NCBI RefSeq assembly: GCF_018122625.2
Contig: NZ_JAGQFT020000003.1
Span: 186,001-250,000 of the forward strand
Source: Coralloluteibacterium stylophorae
Lineage (GTDB): Bacteria > Pseudomonadota > Gammaproteobacteria > Xanthomonadales > Xanthomonadaceae
Reading direction: 5' to 3'
DNA: 64,000 nt
This document shows positions 9,771 to 19,103 of this stretch, in pieces (the stretch's first letter is position 1; the number at the start of each line of letters is the position of its first letter). A program made the translations under genes and the position numbers. The notes under the pieces are model-generated. The model did no database searches. It was given only the letters and a program-made list of their open reading frames with translations, and was not told the origin of the DNA.

Positions 9771-11028
9771 GTGGCGATGGATCCTCGTGATCGGGGAGCA
9801 TGCTGGCCACGCTGCGGCGCAACTGGTCGCGCAACGGCAGGCGCAGCTGGTCGAGGGCACCCGCGGCGGCGCGGCCGAGGGCGTCGCTGCGGCACGGCAG
9901 GCGCGCCTCGGCGACGGGGATGCGCAGGTTGCCGGCCTCGTAGAGCTCGCCGAGGGTCAGCGCCTCGAGGTCGCGGGCGAGCAGCCATTCGCCGTGCTCG
10001 CTGCGCGAGACGACCCCGATCGCGACCAGCTCGCCGAGCATGCGCTGGAGCATGTCGTCGGTGAGGCAGGGCTCGAGCAGGTGCAGCATGTCGGTGTGCA
10101 GGCCACGTCCGCGCCGGCGCGCCTGCTGCAGGCGGCCGAGCAGGCGCAGCATGCCGAACAGCTCGTAGCCGGCCGGCAGCCGCATCGAGGCCGGCTGGTA
10201 GCGGAACGCCGACAGCGCGGCGGCGAAGGTGGCGCCCAGCAGCACCACCAGCCAGCTCAGGTAGAGCCAGAACAGGAAGATCGGCAGCACCGCCAGGGCG
10301 CCGTAGATCTGCTGGTAGGTGGCGTTGCGCAGGTACAGCGCGAAACCCCACTTCGCCGCCTCGAACAGCAGCGTCGCCAGCGCCCCGCCGGCCAGCGCAT
10401 GGCGCTTGGCCACGGTGCGGTTGGGGATGACGATGTAGGCGAGCGAGAAGGCGACCAGTTCCACGCCCCAGGGCACCGCACGCAGGAACCAGTCGGCCAG
10501 CCCCTGCTCGCCGGTGGCCAGGCCGAACACGTAGGAGGTCGCCGCCAGCACCGCCACCGCCATCAGCGCGCCCAGGGTCAGCACCGTCCAGTAGACGAGG
10601 AAGCGCATCACCGCCGGACGCGCGGTGCGCACCCGCCAGATCTGGTTGAAGGTCGACTCGATGCTGGCCATGGTCCACAGCGCGATGACCAGCAGGGTGA
10701 TCACGCCGAGCATGGTCAGCCGGCTGGCGGCCTCGGCGAACTCCAGCAGGTAGTTCTCCACCGCCCGCGCCGAACCGGGCACGAAGTTCTCGAACACGAA
10801 GTGCATCAGCGAGTCGCTGAGTTCGTCGAACACGGGGAACGCCGACAGGATGCCGAACACCGCGGTGGCCAGCGGCACCAGCGCGAACACCGTCGTGTAG
10901 GACAGCGCGCCGGCGACGTCGAGGCAGCGGTCGTCGCGGAAGTGCCGCCACAGGAACACCAGGAAGGCCTGCGCACGCTCGCGTTCGATGCGCCCGGCCC
11001 AGTCCTTCGCGATCTCGATCACCCGCAT
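9757..11028 (-). CDS. YihY/virulence-factor-BrkB family inner-membrane protein
   Basis: A 423-residue integral membrane protein (UPF0761/YihY). Six hydrophobic segments lie in the first 290 residues, with the family signatures AGALSYTTVFALVPLA, NQIWRVRTARPAV and YQQIYGALAVLPIFLFWLYLSW. A further C-terminal cytoplasmic region of about 130 residues resembles a winged-helix/DNA-binding fold (LTDDMLQRMLGELVAIGVV). This extension is common in xanthomonad YihY proteins and absent from the E. coli protein. Molecular function is unknown. It heads the yihY-tlpA-acyP operon. Confidence 0.88.
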   Translation of the reverse strand: MRVIEIAKDWAGRIERERAQAFLVFLWRHFRDDRCLDVAGALSYTTVFALVPLATAVFGILSAFPVFDELSDSLMHFVFENFVPGSARAVENYLLEFAEAASRLTMLGVITLLVIALWTMASIESTFNQIWRVRTARPAVMRFLVYWTVLTLGALMAVAVLAATSYVFGLATGEQGLADWFLRAVPWGVELVAFSLAYIVIPNRTVAKRHALAGGALATLLFEAAKWGFALYLRNATYQQIYGALAVLPIFLFWLYLSWLVVLLGATFAAALSAFRYQPASMRLPAGYELFGMLRLLGRLQQARRRGRGLHTDMLHLLEPCLTDDMLQRMLGELVAIGVVSRSEHGEWLLARDLEALTLGELYEAGNLRIPVAEARLPCRSDALGRAAAGALDQLRLPLRDQLRRSVASMLPDHEDPSPHVPS

Positions 11029-11108
11029 GGCGGCGAAGATACCCGAACGGCGGCGTCGAGCCGTGTCGAGGCGGCCGGTGCCTGCCGTACGTGCGTATCG
11101 TCCGGTAG

Positions 11109-12082
<974 letters not shown>

Positions 12083-12162
12083 GACGCCGCGGGATCCGCG
12101 CCGGCACTGCGCCGGCATTCGCTAGAATGCGCGCCCGCTTGCCAACGACCCGGAAACCCGAG

Positions 12163-12651
12163 ATGGAAGAGCTGTGCGTCGTCACCACCGGCGGCACCAT
12201 CGACAAGATCTACTTCGACGACAAGTCGGACTACCAGGTCGGCGAGCCGCAGATCGGCCGCATCCTGCAGGAGCTGGGCGTGGCATTCCCGTTCCGGGTG
12301 CTGCCGCTGGTGCGCAAGGACAGCCTGCACATCACCGCCGGTGACCGCGAGACGATCCGCGCGGCGGTCGCCGCCGACACCGCGCGCCACGTGCTGATCA
12401 CCCACGGCACCGACACCATGGTCGACACCGCCAAGGTGCTGGCCTCGATCCCGGACAAGACGATGGTGCTGACCGGCGCGCTGAACCCGGCGCGCTTCCG
12501 CGGCTCGGATGCCGAGTTCAACATCGGCTGCGCGGTCGGCGCGGTGCAGAGCCTGCCGCCCGGGGTCTACATCGCCATGAACGGCCGCATCTGGAAACCC
12601 GAGCAGGTGCGCAAGAACGTCGCCGCCAACCGCTTCGAGGCGGTGGATTGA
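12163..12651 (+). CDS. Single-domain asparaginase-like protein
   Basis: The 162-residue product equals only the N-terminal domain of L-asparaginases. It has the catalytic threonine motif VVTTGGTIDK at the start and the second catalytic triad motif ITHGTDTMVDTAK in mid-protein. The C-terminal domain that completes the active site in the 330-residue enzymes is missing. The ORF ends cleanly and is followed by a strong hairpin. Short stand-alone proteins of this kind occur in xanthomonads and pseudomonads, so this is probably a genuine short family, not a truncation. Activity is unproven. A TAGAAT hexamer 35 bp upstream of the ATG is a good -10 candidate. Confidence 0.82.
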   Translation: MEELCVVTTGGTIDKIYFDDKSDYQVGEPQIGRILQELGVAFPFRVLPLVRKDSLHITAGDRETIRAAVAADTARHVLITHGTDTMVDTAKVLASIPDKTMVLTGALNPARFRGSDAEFNIGCAVGAVQSLPPGVYIAMNGRIWKPEQVRKNVAANRFEAVD

Positions 12652-12663
12652 GGCGGATGCGAC

Positions 12664-12687
12664 GGGGGCGCGCCGCGGCGCGCCCCC
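12664..12687. terminator. GC hairpin between convergent genes
   Basis: A perfect 11-bp inverted repeat (GGGGGCGCGCC / GGCGCGCCCCC) with a 2-base centre lies between the asparaginase-like gene and the convergent subtilase. It has no T tract on either side, so it is a candidate bidirectional terminator or mRNA-end stabiliser. Confidence 0.5.
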
Positions 12688-12709
12688 GCCATCACCGACG
12701 CGCGATGCG

Positions 12710-14776
12710 TCAGTAGTTCGCGACCAGGCTCACCCCCGAATAGGTGCTGTAGCCGCGCAGGGTGACGTACCAGGTGCCCGAACCGGGCGACGAGAACGTG
12801 CAGGTCTCGTTGTTGCCGGTGCGGTAGGGACGGCAGTCGTAGGCCGAGGTCGTCGGCGCGCTGCCGCGACGCACATACAGGTCGGCGTCGCCGGAACCAC
12901 CTGAAGCCGCGATGCTCAGGCTGCTGGTCCCCGCCGGCACCTGCACGGTCCAGGTGCGGGTGCTGCCCGACGCCCCGGAGATGCCGGTCACCGGCACGCC
13001 GTCCTGCAGCACGTCGCCACCGCCGCCGCTGCTCGCGGTGTAGGAGCCGGTCAGGCTCACCCCGGAGAACGAGGAGTAGCCGCGCACCAGCACGTGGTAG
13101 GTGCCCGCCTGCGCGGTGGCGATGGTGCAGGTCTCGTTGTTGCCGCTCTGGTAGGGCCGGCAGTCGTAGCTGGAGGTGGTCGGCGCCGAACCGAACCGCA
13201 CGTAGAGGTCGGCGTCGCCGCTGCCGCCGGACTGCACGAACTTCAGCCCGCTGGCCCCGGCCGGGACGGTCATGGTGAAGCGCAGCTCGGTGCCGGCACT
13301 GCCGGACAGGCCGGTCACCGGCGTGCCGTTGGCGAGCGTGCCGCCCACCGGCGGCTCCGGATCCCCGCCGCCGCCGCCCGAGGCCGCCAGCACCGCGGCG
13401 TGGGCGTCGACGATGCCGGCGCCGCAGCCGCCCGAGCACGAGCCCGGCAGCGGCTTGGCGGTGCTCTTGAGGATGCTTTCGACCTGCGCCGGAGTGAGCG
13501 GCGTCGGCGCCACCGCCTGCATCAGCGCGACCACGCCGGCCACGTGCGGCGCCGCCATCGAGGTGCCGTTGTAGGACGCGTAGCTGGCGCTGCCCGGGGT
13601 GGTGCTGCCGGTGTTGAGGGTCGACAGGATGCCCTGGCCGGGCGCGGACACGTCGATGCCGGCGCCGTAGTTCGAGAAGCTGGCCCGCGAGCCGGTCGAG
13701 GTGGTCGCGGCCACGGCGACGACGTTGCCGCAGTTGGCCGGCACCGCCGAGGACACGTTGGTGTTGCTGTTGCCGGCGGCGACCACGACCGTGGTGCCGC
13801 GACCCACCGCGCCGTTGATCGCGGTCTGGTAGCTCGACGAGCAGCTGCCGCCGCCGCCGAGACTCATGTTGATGACCTCGGCCGGGTTCGGGTTCGACGG
13901 CACGCCGGAGACGCTGCCGCCCGATGCCCAGGTAATGGCGTCGACGATGTCCGAGGTATAGCCGCCGCACTTGCCGAGCACGCGCGCCGGCACCACCTTG
14001 GCGCCGTAGGCCACGCCCGCCACGCCGTTGCCGTTGTTGGTGACGGCGGCGACGGTGCCGGCGACGTGGGTGCCGTGCCAGCTGGACGATGCGGCGGGAT
14101 AGCCGGCCCCGCACTCGTTGGCGCCGTACCAGTCGCCCTCGTCCGCTGCGTTGGAATCGCGACCGTTGCCGTCGCGTGCGGTGGCGGAGTCGCTGATGAA
14201 GTCGTAGCCGCCGATGATGTTGGCGTTGAGGTCGCCGTGACTGGTGATGCCGGTGTCGATCACCGCGACCACGGTGCCGCTGCCGTTGGTGATGTCCCAG
14301 GCCGGCGGCATGCTGATGCCGGCGGCGTTGTCGAAGTAGCCCCACTGTTCCGAGTAGCGGCTGTCGTTCGGGGTCAGCAGCGGGACCATGATCTGGTCGA
14401 CCTCGACGTACTCGACCCCCGGCACCTCGGCCAGCTCGCGCATCAGCGCCTCGGCACCGGCGCGGTCCAGGCGCCGATCGACGCGGACGAGATCGGCGCC
14501 GACCGACAGCCGGCGCATGTGGTCGAGGCGGAGTCCGGCGCGCGAGGCCAGCAGCGGCGCGGCCCGCTCGGCGGCGCCGCGGAGCGTCGCGGCGACTCGA
14601 TCCGGTGCGGCCGCCTCGGCCGTGCCGTCGCTGAACTTGACGATGAAGCGGTCGTAGCGGCCCTGCTCGGTCAGGGCGGTGAGGTCGACGTCCGCTGCCT
14701 GCGCGGCGGAGTAGGCGAAAGCGGACGACACCGCGGCGGCCAGGAGGCCGGCGCGAACTGCGGAATGGATGGACAT
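12710..14776 (-). CDS. Secreted subtilisin-family (S8) serine protease with two PPC domains
   Basis: An exported endopeptidase of 688 residues. A Sec signal peptide (cleavage near SAAQA, residue 27) is followed by an inhibitor-like propeptide to about residue 130. The S8 catalytic domain has Asp174 (VAVIDTGI), His234 (WHGTHVAGT) and Ser406 (NGTSMAAPHVAG). Two pre-peptidase C-terminal domains follow at about 480-565 and 595-688, separated by Gly-rich linkers. The PPC copies are very alike, both with GGSGDADLYVR and YDCRPY. Secretion across the outer membrane is expected via type II secretion with removal of the PPC domains. It stands alone. Confidence 0.95.
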   Translation of the reverse strand: MSIHSAVRAGLLAAAVSSAFAYSAAQAADVDLTALTEQGRYDRFIVKFSDGTAEAAAPDRVAATLRGAAERAAPLLASRAGLRLDHMRRLSVGADLVRVDRRLDRAGAEALMRELAEVPGVEYVEVDQIMVPLLTPNDSRYSEQWGYFDNAAGISMPPAWDITNGSGTVVAVIDTGITSHGDLNANIIGGYDFISDSATARDGNGRDSNAADEGDWYGANECGAGYPAASSSWHGTHVAGTVAAVTNNGNGVAGVAYGAKVVPARVLGKCGGYTSDIVDAITWASGGSVSGVPSNPNPAEVINMSLGGGGSCSSSYQTAINGAVGRGTTVVVAAGNSNTNVSSAVPANCGNVVAVAATTSTGSRASFSNYGAGIDVSAPGQGILSTLNTGSTTPGSASYASYNGTSMAAPHVAGVVALMQAVAPTPLTPAQVESILKSTAKPLPGSCSGGCGAGIVDAHAAVLAASGGGGGDPEPPVGGTLANGTPVTGLSGSAGTELRFTMTVPAGASGLKFVQSGGSGDADLYVRFGSAPTTSSYDCRPYQSGNNETCTIATAQAGTYHVLVRGYSSFSGVSLTGSYTASSGGGGDVLQDGVPVTGISGASGSTRTWTVQVPAGTSSLSIAASGGSGDADLYVRRGSAPTTSAYDCRPYRTGNNETCTFSSPGSGTWYVTLRGYSTYSGVSLVANY

Positions 14777-15056
14777 CACGGAGGGTTCCCTCGGATTGGG
14801 TGGCGTTTCGCCCTGCTTCCGGCCGCGCGCTGCGGGCCGGGTTGCGGCGGTCGCGGTACTGCCCCCTGTCCACGCCGTACCGGGCGTGGTCGCCACCGTC
14901 TGCGGGTGGCCTGGATCGATCCTGCGGAAAAGATGACAGGTGAAACCTCGACCTCGATCACAGTTCATCTGCAATTAAGGCATGAGATTTTTCTGAAAAA
15001 TGAGGACGGGTCGCGCTCGCGACGCGCGTCCGGCGGCGCCGGCCTTCGCGCCCCCT
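14777..15056 (-). promoter_or_regulatory. Upstream region of the subtilase gene and 3' end of sufT
   Basis: This 280-bp gap contains an unusual AT-rich island (about 14955-15003) in otherwise very GC-rich DNA. That makes it the likely promoter/regulatory region of the leftward subtilase gene. A TGTGA half-site of CRP/Clp type can be read on the minus strand near 14959, without a good second half. A 14-bp palindrome at 15010-15023 followed on the minus strand by an AT-rich run is a weak terminator candidate for sufT. Confidence 0.35.
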
Positions 15057-15611
15057 TCAGAGCATGCCGGTCTCGAGCCGGGCCGCCTCGGACATCATCA
15101 TCTGGTTCCATGGCGGGTCGAACACCAGCTCGACGTCGGCCTCGACGATGGTGGGCACCAGCTCGAGCTTGCTGCGCACGTCGTCGACCAGGATGTCGCC
15201 CATCCCGCAGCCCGGCGCGGTCAGGGTCATGCGCACGTCGACGCGGCGCTGGCCATCGCCGGCCGGCATCAGCTCGCACTCGTAGATCAGCCCGAGGTCG
15301 ACGATGTTCACCGGGATCTCGGGGTCGAAGCAGGTGCGCAGCTGCGTCCACACCAGGCGCTCGACGTCGTCGTCGGTGGCTTCCGGGGGCAGCTCCGGCG
15401 GAAGCGTCGGCTCCTTGCCGATGGCGTCGGCGTCGACGCCCGCCACCCGCACCAGGTTGCCCTCGACGAACACGGTGAAGCTTCCGCCCAGCGCCTGGGT
15501 CACGTAGCCGACGGTGCCGGCCGGCATGGTCACGCGGTCGCCCTGCGGGACCAGCACGACCTCGCAGTCGCGCTCGAACTTCACCGGTTCACTGGTGCGG
15601 GAATAGCTCAC
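15057..15611 (-). CDS. sufT: Fe-S cluster assembly protein SufT (DUF59/MIP18 family)
   Basis: The 184-residue product has an N-terminal SufT-specific region (VPQGDRVTMPAGTVGYVTQ, GSFTVFVEGNL). A MIP18/DUF59 domain follows, with DPEIPVNIVDLGLIYE and the cysteine motif LTAPGCGMGDILVDDV. SufT assists Fe-S cluster maturation in the cytosol. No suf operon genes are adjacent. There is no in-frame ATG near the N-terminus. GTG at 15611 (reading MSYSRTSEPVKFERDC) fits the expected start, and a second GTG at the EPV position is the alternative. Confidence 0.88.
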   Translation of the reverse strand: MSYSRTSEPVKFERDCEVVLVPQGDRVTMPAGTVGYVTQALGGSFTVFVEGNLVRVAGVDADAIGKEPTLPPELPPEATDDDVERLVWTQLRTCFDPEIPVNIVDLGLIYECELMPAGDGQRRVDVRMTLTAPGCGMGDILVDDVRSKLELVPTIVEADVELVFDPPWNQMMMSEAARLETGML

Positions 15612-15633
15612 GGAAGATGTCCGCCTTCGGGAA

Positions 15634-16086
15634 ATGCCGCTATGGTACGGCGCCCCACCAACGTGGTGCCGGCGCGTGCCTGCGACAAGCCCCTGGACCT
15701 GGATCCTCGCCTGCTTCGGACTGGTCGCCGGCGCGCTCGGCGTGGCTGCCCTGTGGACGGTGCTGGCGCTGGCGCTCGGCGGCATGTCGGGCTGGATGGC
15801 GCTCGTCGCTGCCGTCGACGCCGCGATCCTGCTGCGCCTGGCCGGCGTGCGCGGCCACGGTGCGCGGGCGTGGGCGGCGGTCGCCGGCACCGCCGCCACG
15901 CTGCTGCTGGCGAACTGGTTCATCGTCGCGGTCGACCTCGGCCGGGCCCTGGGCCTGCGCCCCCTCGAAGCCGTCAGCCGCCTCGGTGCCGACACTGCAT
16001 GGGTCTTCGCCGTGCACGGCAACGGCGCGCTGGACTGGCTGTGGATGGGCCTGTCGCTGCCCCTCGCGGCATGGCTGGCGCGCTGA
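15634..16086 (+). CDS. Small integral membrane protein of unknown function
   Basis: From the ATG the product has 150 residues, with four hydrophobic stretches (ILACFGLVAGALGVAALW, MALVAAVDAAILLRLAG, VAGTAATLLLANWFIVAV, LDWLWMGLSLPLAAWL). No known motif is recognised. The hexamer TATGGT near 15643 resembles a -10 box. If it is one, translation would start at the in-frame GTG at 15676, giving 136 residues that begin just before the first helix. It sits between divergent sufT and convergent pntB. Confidence 0.6.
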   Translation: MPLWYGAPPTWCRRVPATSPWTWILACFGLVAGALGVAALWTVLALALGGMSGWMALVAAVDAAILLRLAGVRGHGARAWAAVAGTAATLLLANWFIVAVDLGRALGLRPLEAVSRLGADTAWVFAVHGNGALDWLWMGLSLPLAAWLAR

Positions 16087-16104
16087 AGCCGGAGCGCCGG
16101 CGGC

Positions 16105-17556
16105 TCAGTGGCCGCCGTCCAGCGCCTTGACCTCGGCCACCAGTTGCGCGGCCATGTCGGCGCCGTCGCCGTACAGCATGCGCGCGTTGTCGGCGTAGAA
16201 CAGCGCGTTCTCGATGCCGGCGAAGCCGGTGCCGCGGCCGCGCTTGATCACCACCACGTTGCGCGCGGCCGCCACGTCCAGGACCGGCATGCCGTAGATC
16301 GGCGAGGCGGGATCGGTCTTGGCCACCGGATTGACCACGTCGTTCGCGCCGATCACCAGGGCGACGTCGGTGGCGGGGAACTCGGGGTTGATCTCGTCCA
16401 TGTCGGCGATGAGGTCGTAGGGCACGCCCGCCTCGGCGAGCAGCACGTTCATGTGCCCCGGCATGCGCCCGGCGACCGGATGGATCGCGAAGCGCACCTT
16501 GACCCCGCGCTCGATCAGCTTCTGCGAGAGCTCCCAGATCTTGTGCTGCGCCTGGGCGACCGCGAGTCCATAGCCGGGCACGATCACCACCCGCTCGGCG
16601 AAGGCCATCATCGCGGCGACGTCGCCGGCCTCGATCGGCTTCTGCGCACCCTCGATCGCCTGCGCCTGGCCGCTCGCGCCGAAGCTGGCGAACAGCACCT
16701 TCGACACCTTGCGGTTCATCGCCTTTGCCATCAGCCGCGTCAGCAGCAGGCCGGCCGCCCCGACCATGGTCCCGGCGATGATCAGCGCCTCGTTCTGCAG
16801 CACGTAGCCCTCGAAGGCGACGGCGAGGCCGGTCAGCGCGTTGTAGAGCGAGATCACGACCGGCATGTCGGCGCCGCCGATCGGCAGCGTCGCCAGCACG
16901 CCGAGCGCCAGCGCGATCAGGAAGAAGGCGACCACCATCCATACCGCCGGCGCCGTCCCGATGCCGAACGCGAAGCCGTAACCCGCGAACAGCAGCGCGA
17001 TCGCCACCGCCACCAGCAGCAGGACGACGTTGACGAGGTTGTGCCCGGGCAGCGCGAGGCGTCGCTCGAGGCGCCCGTCCAGCTTGGCCCAGGCCACCAC
17101 CGAACCCGACAGCGCGATGGCGCCGATCAGGCCGCCCAGCAGGGCGAGGTCGACCTGCGGATGCGGGATCTGCAGCAGCGTCATGCCGCCGACGCTGGCG
17201 GGGTCCGCCACCGGCGCGAGCATGCGCAGCAGCTCGACCGCGCCGATCGCCGCCGCCGCGCCACCGCCCATGCCGTTGTAGAGCGCGACCATCTGCGGCA
17301 TGTCGGTGATCGCGACCTTCCTGCCCGACACCCAGGCCAGCGTGGCGCCCAGCAGCAGGGCGACGAGGATCAGGCCGAGGTTGTGCAGGCCGGGCAGGAG
17401 GAAGGTGGCCACCACCGCCAGCAGCATGCCGACGCCGGCCCAGTGGATGCCGCTGCGCGCGGTGCGCGGCGAGGCCATGCGCTGCAGGCCGAGCAGGAAC
17501 AGGGTCGCCGCGACGAAGTAGCTGGCCTTGACCAGGAACGCGAGCGCCGCGCTCAT
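16105..17556 (-). CDS. pntB: NAD(P) transhydrogenase subunit beta
   Basis: The 483-residue membrane subunit of the proton-pumping transhydrogenase, which makes NADPH from NADH at the expense of the proton gradient. The first 280 residues hold about eight to nine transmembrane helices (domain II). The C-terminal domain III binds NADP(H), with VVIVPGYGLAVAQAQH, HPVAGRMPGHMNVLLAEAGVPYD and VIGANDVVNPVAK. The start overlaps the pntA2 stop (ATGA). Gene order pntA1-pntA2-pntB is the split-alpha form found in many bacteria other than E. coli. Confidence 0.96.
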   Translation of the reverse strand: MSAALAFLVKASYFVAATLFLLGLQRMASPRTARSGIHWAGVGMLLAVVATFLLPGLHNLGLILVALLLGATLAWVSGRKVAITDMPQMVALYNGMGGGAAAAIGAVELLRMLAPVADPASVGGMTLLQIPHPQVDLALLGGLIGAIALSGSVVAWAKLDGRLERRLALPGHNLVNVVLLLVAVAIALLFAGYGFAFGIGTAPAVWMVVAFFLIALALGVLATLPIGGADMPVVISLYNALTGLAVAFEGYVLQNEALIIAGTMVGAAGLLLTRLMAKAMNRKVSKVLFASFGASGQAQAIEGAQKPIEAGDVAAMMAFAERVVIVPGYGLAVAQAQHKIWELSQKLIERGVKVRFAIHPVAGRMPGHMNVLLAEAGVPYDLIADMDEINPEFPATDVALVIGANDVVNPVAKTDPASPIYGMPVLDVAAARNVVVIKRGRGTGFAGIENALFYADNARMLYGDGADMAAQLVAEVKALDGGH

Positions 17557-17852
17557 GCGTCGCGCTCCGGCTTCTTCGAGGTGCGGAACATCTCCAGCAT
17601 GCGCTCGGTGACGACGTAGCCGCCGGCGGCGTTGCCGGCGCCCAGCGCCACTGCGAAGAAGCCGATCGCCTTCTCCAGCGTGGTGTCGGCGTGGCCGAGC
17701 ACGATCATCGCGCCGACCAGGACGATGCCGTGGATGAAGTTCGAGCCCGACATCAGCGGCGTATGCAGGATCACCGGCACGCGCGAGATGATCACGTGTC
17801 CGGCGATCGCCGCGAGCATGAAGATGTAGAGCGCCACGAATCCATCGATCAT
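17553..17852 (-). CDS. pntA2: NAD(P) transhydrogenase subunit alpha part 2 (membrane part)
   Basis: A 99-residue protein with three transmembrane helices, equal to the C-terminal membrane part of E. coli PntA. The conserved stretch SRVPVILHTPLMSGSNFIHG and a basic tail are visible. It overlaps pntB by four bases and follows the soluble alpha-1 gene by 50 bp. It completes domain II of the proton channel with PntB. Confidence 0.93.
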   Translation of the reverse strand: MIDGFVALYIFMLAAIAGHVIISRVPVILHTPLMSGSNFIHGIVLVGAMIVLGHADTTLEKAIGFFAVALGAGNAAGGYVVTERMLEMFRTSKKPERDA

Positions 17853-17902
17853 CGCTTGCCTCCCCGTTCGGCTGCGGCGCGGTGCCGCGTGAGTCGGTGT
17901 CG

Positions 17903-19006
17903 TCAGCCGCGCTGCTGGCCCTGATGCGAGAAGGCGGTGCGGGCGATCAGTTCGTCGTCGAAGTCTGCCCTCAGCGCGCCCTCGCCGAGCATCAGCGCGA
18001 GGAAGTTCCAGACGTTGCGCGCATACATCTCGCTGGCGTGCAGGGCGCCGGAGCTGGCGAGGCCCAGCGGGCCGATGACGCTGACACCGCCGATCTCCAC
18101 GGTCTCGCCGGGCCGCGTGGCCTCGCAGTTGCCGCCGGTCTCGGCGGCGAGGTCGACGATCAGGCTGCCGGGCCTCATGCCCTCGACCATCGCGCGGCTG
18201 ACGATCCGCGGCGCCGGCCGCCCGGGTACCGCGGCGGTACAGATCACCGCGTCGACGCCCTTCAGGTGCTCGGCCAGCCGCCGCTGCTGCTCGGCGCGCT
18301 CCTCGGCGCTCAACTCGCGCGCGTAGCCGCCCTCGCCCGCCGCGCTGACGCCGAGGTCGAGGAACCTGGCGCCCAGCGACTCGATCTGCTCGCGCGTCTC
18401 GGGGCGTACGTCGAAGCCCTCCACCTGCGCGCCCAGGCGCCGTGCGGTGGCGATCGCCTGCAGGCCGGCGACGCCGGCGCCGATCACCAGCACCTTCGAG
18501 GGGCGGATCGTGCCGGCGGCGGTGGTCAGCATCGGGAAGAAGCGCGGCGCGCGCTCGGCGGCGATCAGCGCCGCCTTGTAGCCGGCCATGCCGGCCTGCG
18601 AGCTGAGCACATCCATCGCCTGCGCCCGCGTCGTGCGCGGCAGGCGCTCCAGCGGGAAGGCGGTGAGCGAACGCGACACATACAGCGCCGCGCGCTCCGG
18701 ATCCGCGTGCGGCGCAAGCAGGCCGATGACGATCGCGCCGGGCTTCAGGCGCTGCAGGACGCCCGCCGCGGGCGGCTGCACGCACAACACCACGTCGGCC
18801 GTGGCCGCGGCATCGGCCAGCGCCGCGTCGTCGACGATGACGGCTTCGACATAGGCGGCATCGGGAAGGAAGGCGCGCGCGCCGGCATCCTGCTGCAGCC
18901 CGACCCGGGCACCGGCAGCGCTCATCTTCCTGCACGTCTCCGGCGTCGCGGCGACCCGCCGCTCGCCGGCAGCGGTTTCCCGCAGCACCAGGATCTCGAC
19001 CGCCAT
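17903..19006 (-). CDS. pntA1: NAD(P) transhydrogenase subunit alpha part 1 (NAD-binding)
   Basis: The soluble 367-residue domain I of transhydrogenase, which binds NAD(H). It has the family N-terminus (EILVLRETAAGERRVAATPE), the segment QAMDVLSSQAGMAGYKAAL, and the Rossmann loop VLVIGAGVAGLQAIATA followed by GFDVRPETREQIESLGA. VDAVICTAAVPGRPAP is also clear. The same fold occurs in alanine dehydrogenase, but the flanking pntA2-pntB settles the identity. It is the first gene of the operon. Confidence 0.95.
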   Translation of the reverse strand: MAVEILVLRETAAGERRVAATPETCRKMSAAGARVGLQQDAGARAFLPDAAYVEAVIVDDAALADAAATADVVLCVQPPAAGVLQRLKPGAIVIGLLAPHADPERAALYVSRSLTAFPLERLPRTTRAQAMDVLSSQAGMAGYKAALIAAERAPRFFPMLTTAAGTIRPSKVLVIGAGVAGLQAIATARRLGAQVEGFDVRPETREQIESLGARFLDLGVSAAGEGGYARELSAEERAEQQRRLAEHLKGVDAVICTAAVPGRPAPRIVSRAMVEGMRPGSLIVDLAAETGGNCEATRPGETVEIGGVSVIGPLGLASSGALHASEMYARNVWNFLALMLGEGALRADFDDELIARTAFSHQGQQRG

Positions 19007-19103
19007 GCGTCCCCTCCCAGAGATGGCGGAGCGATGCTAGCACGCACCTCCGCGCGCCGATCCAGGGCCGGGAAACGCTCCGCCGCGGCGGAGCGCGGAA
19101 GGA

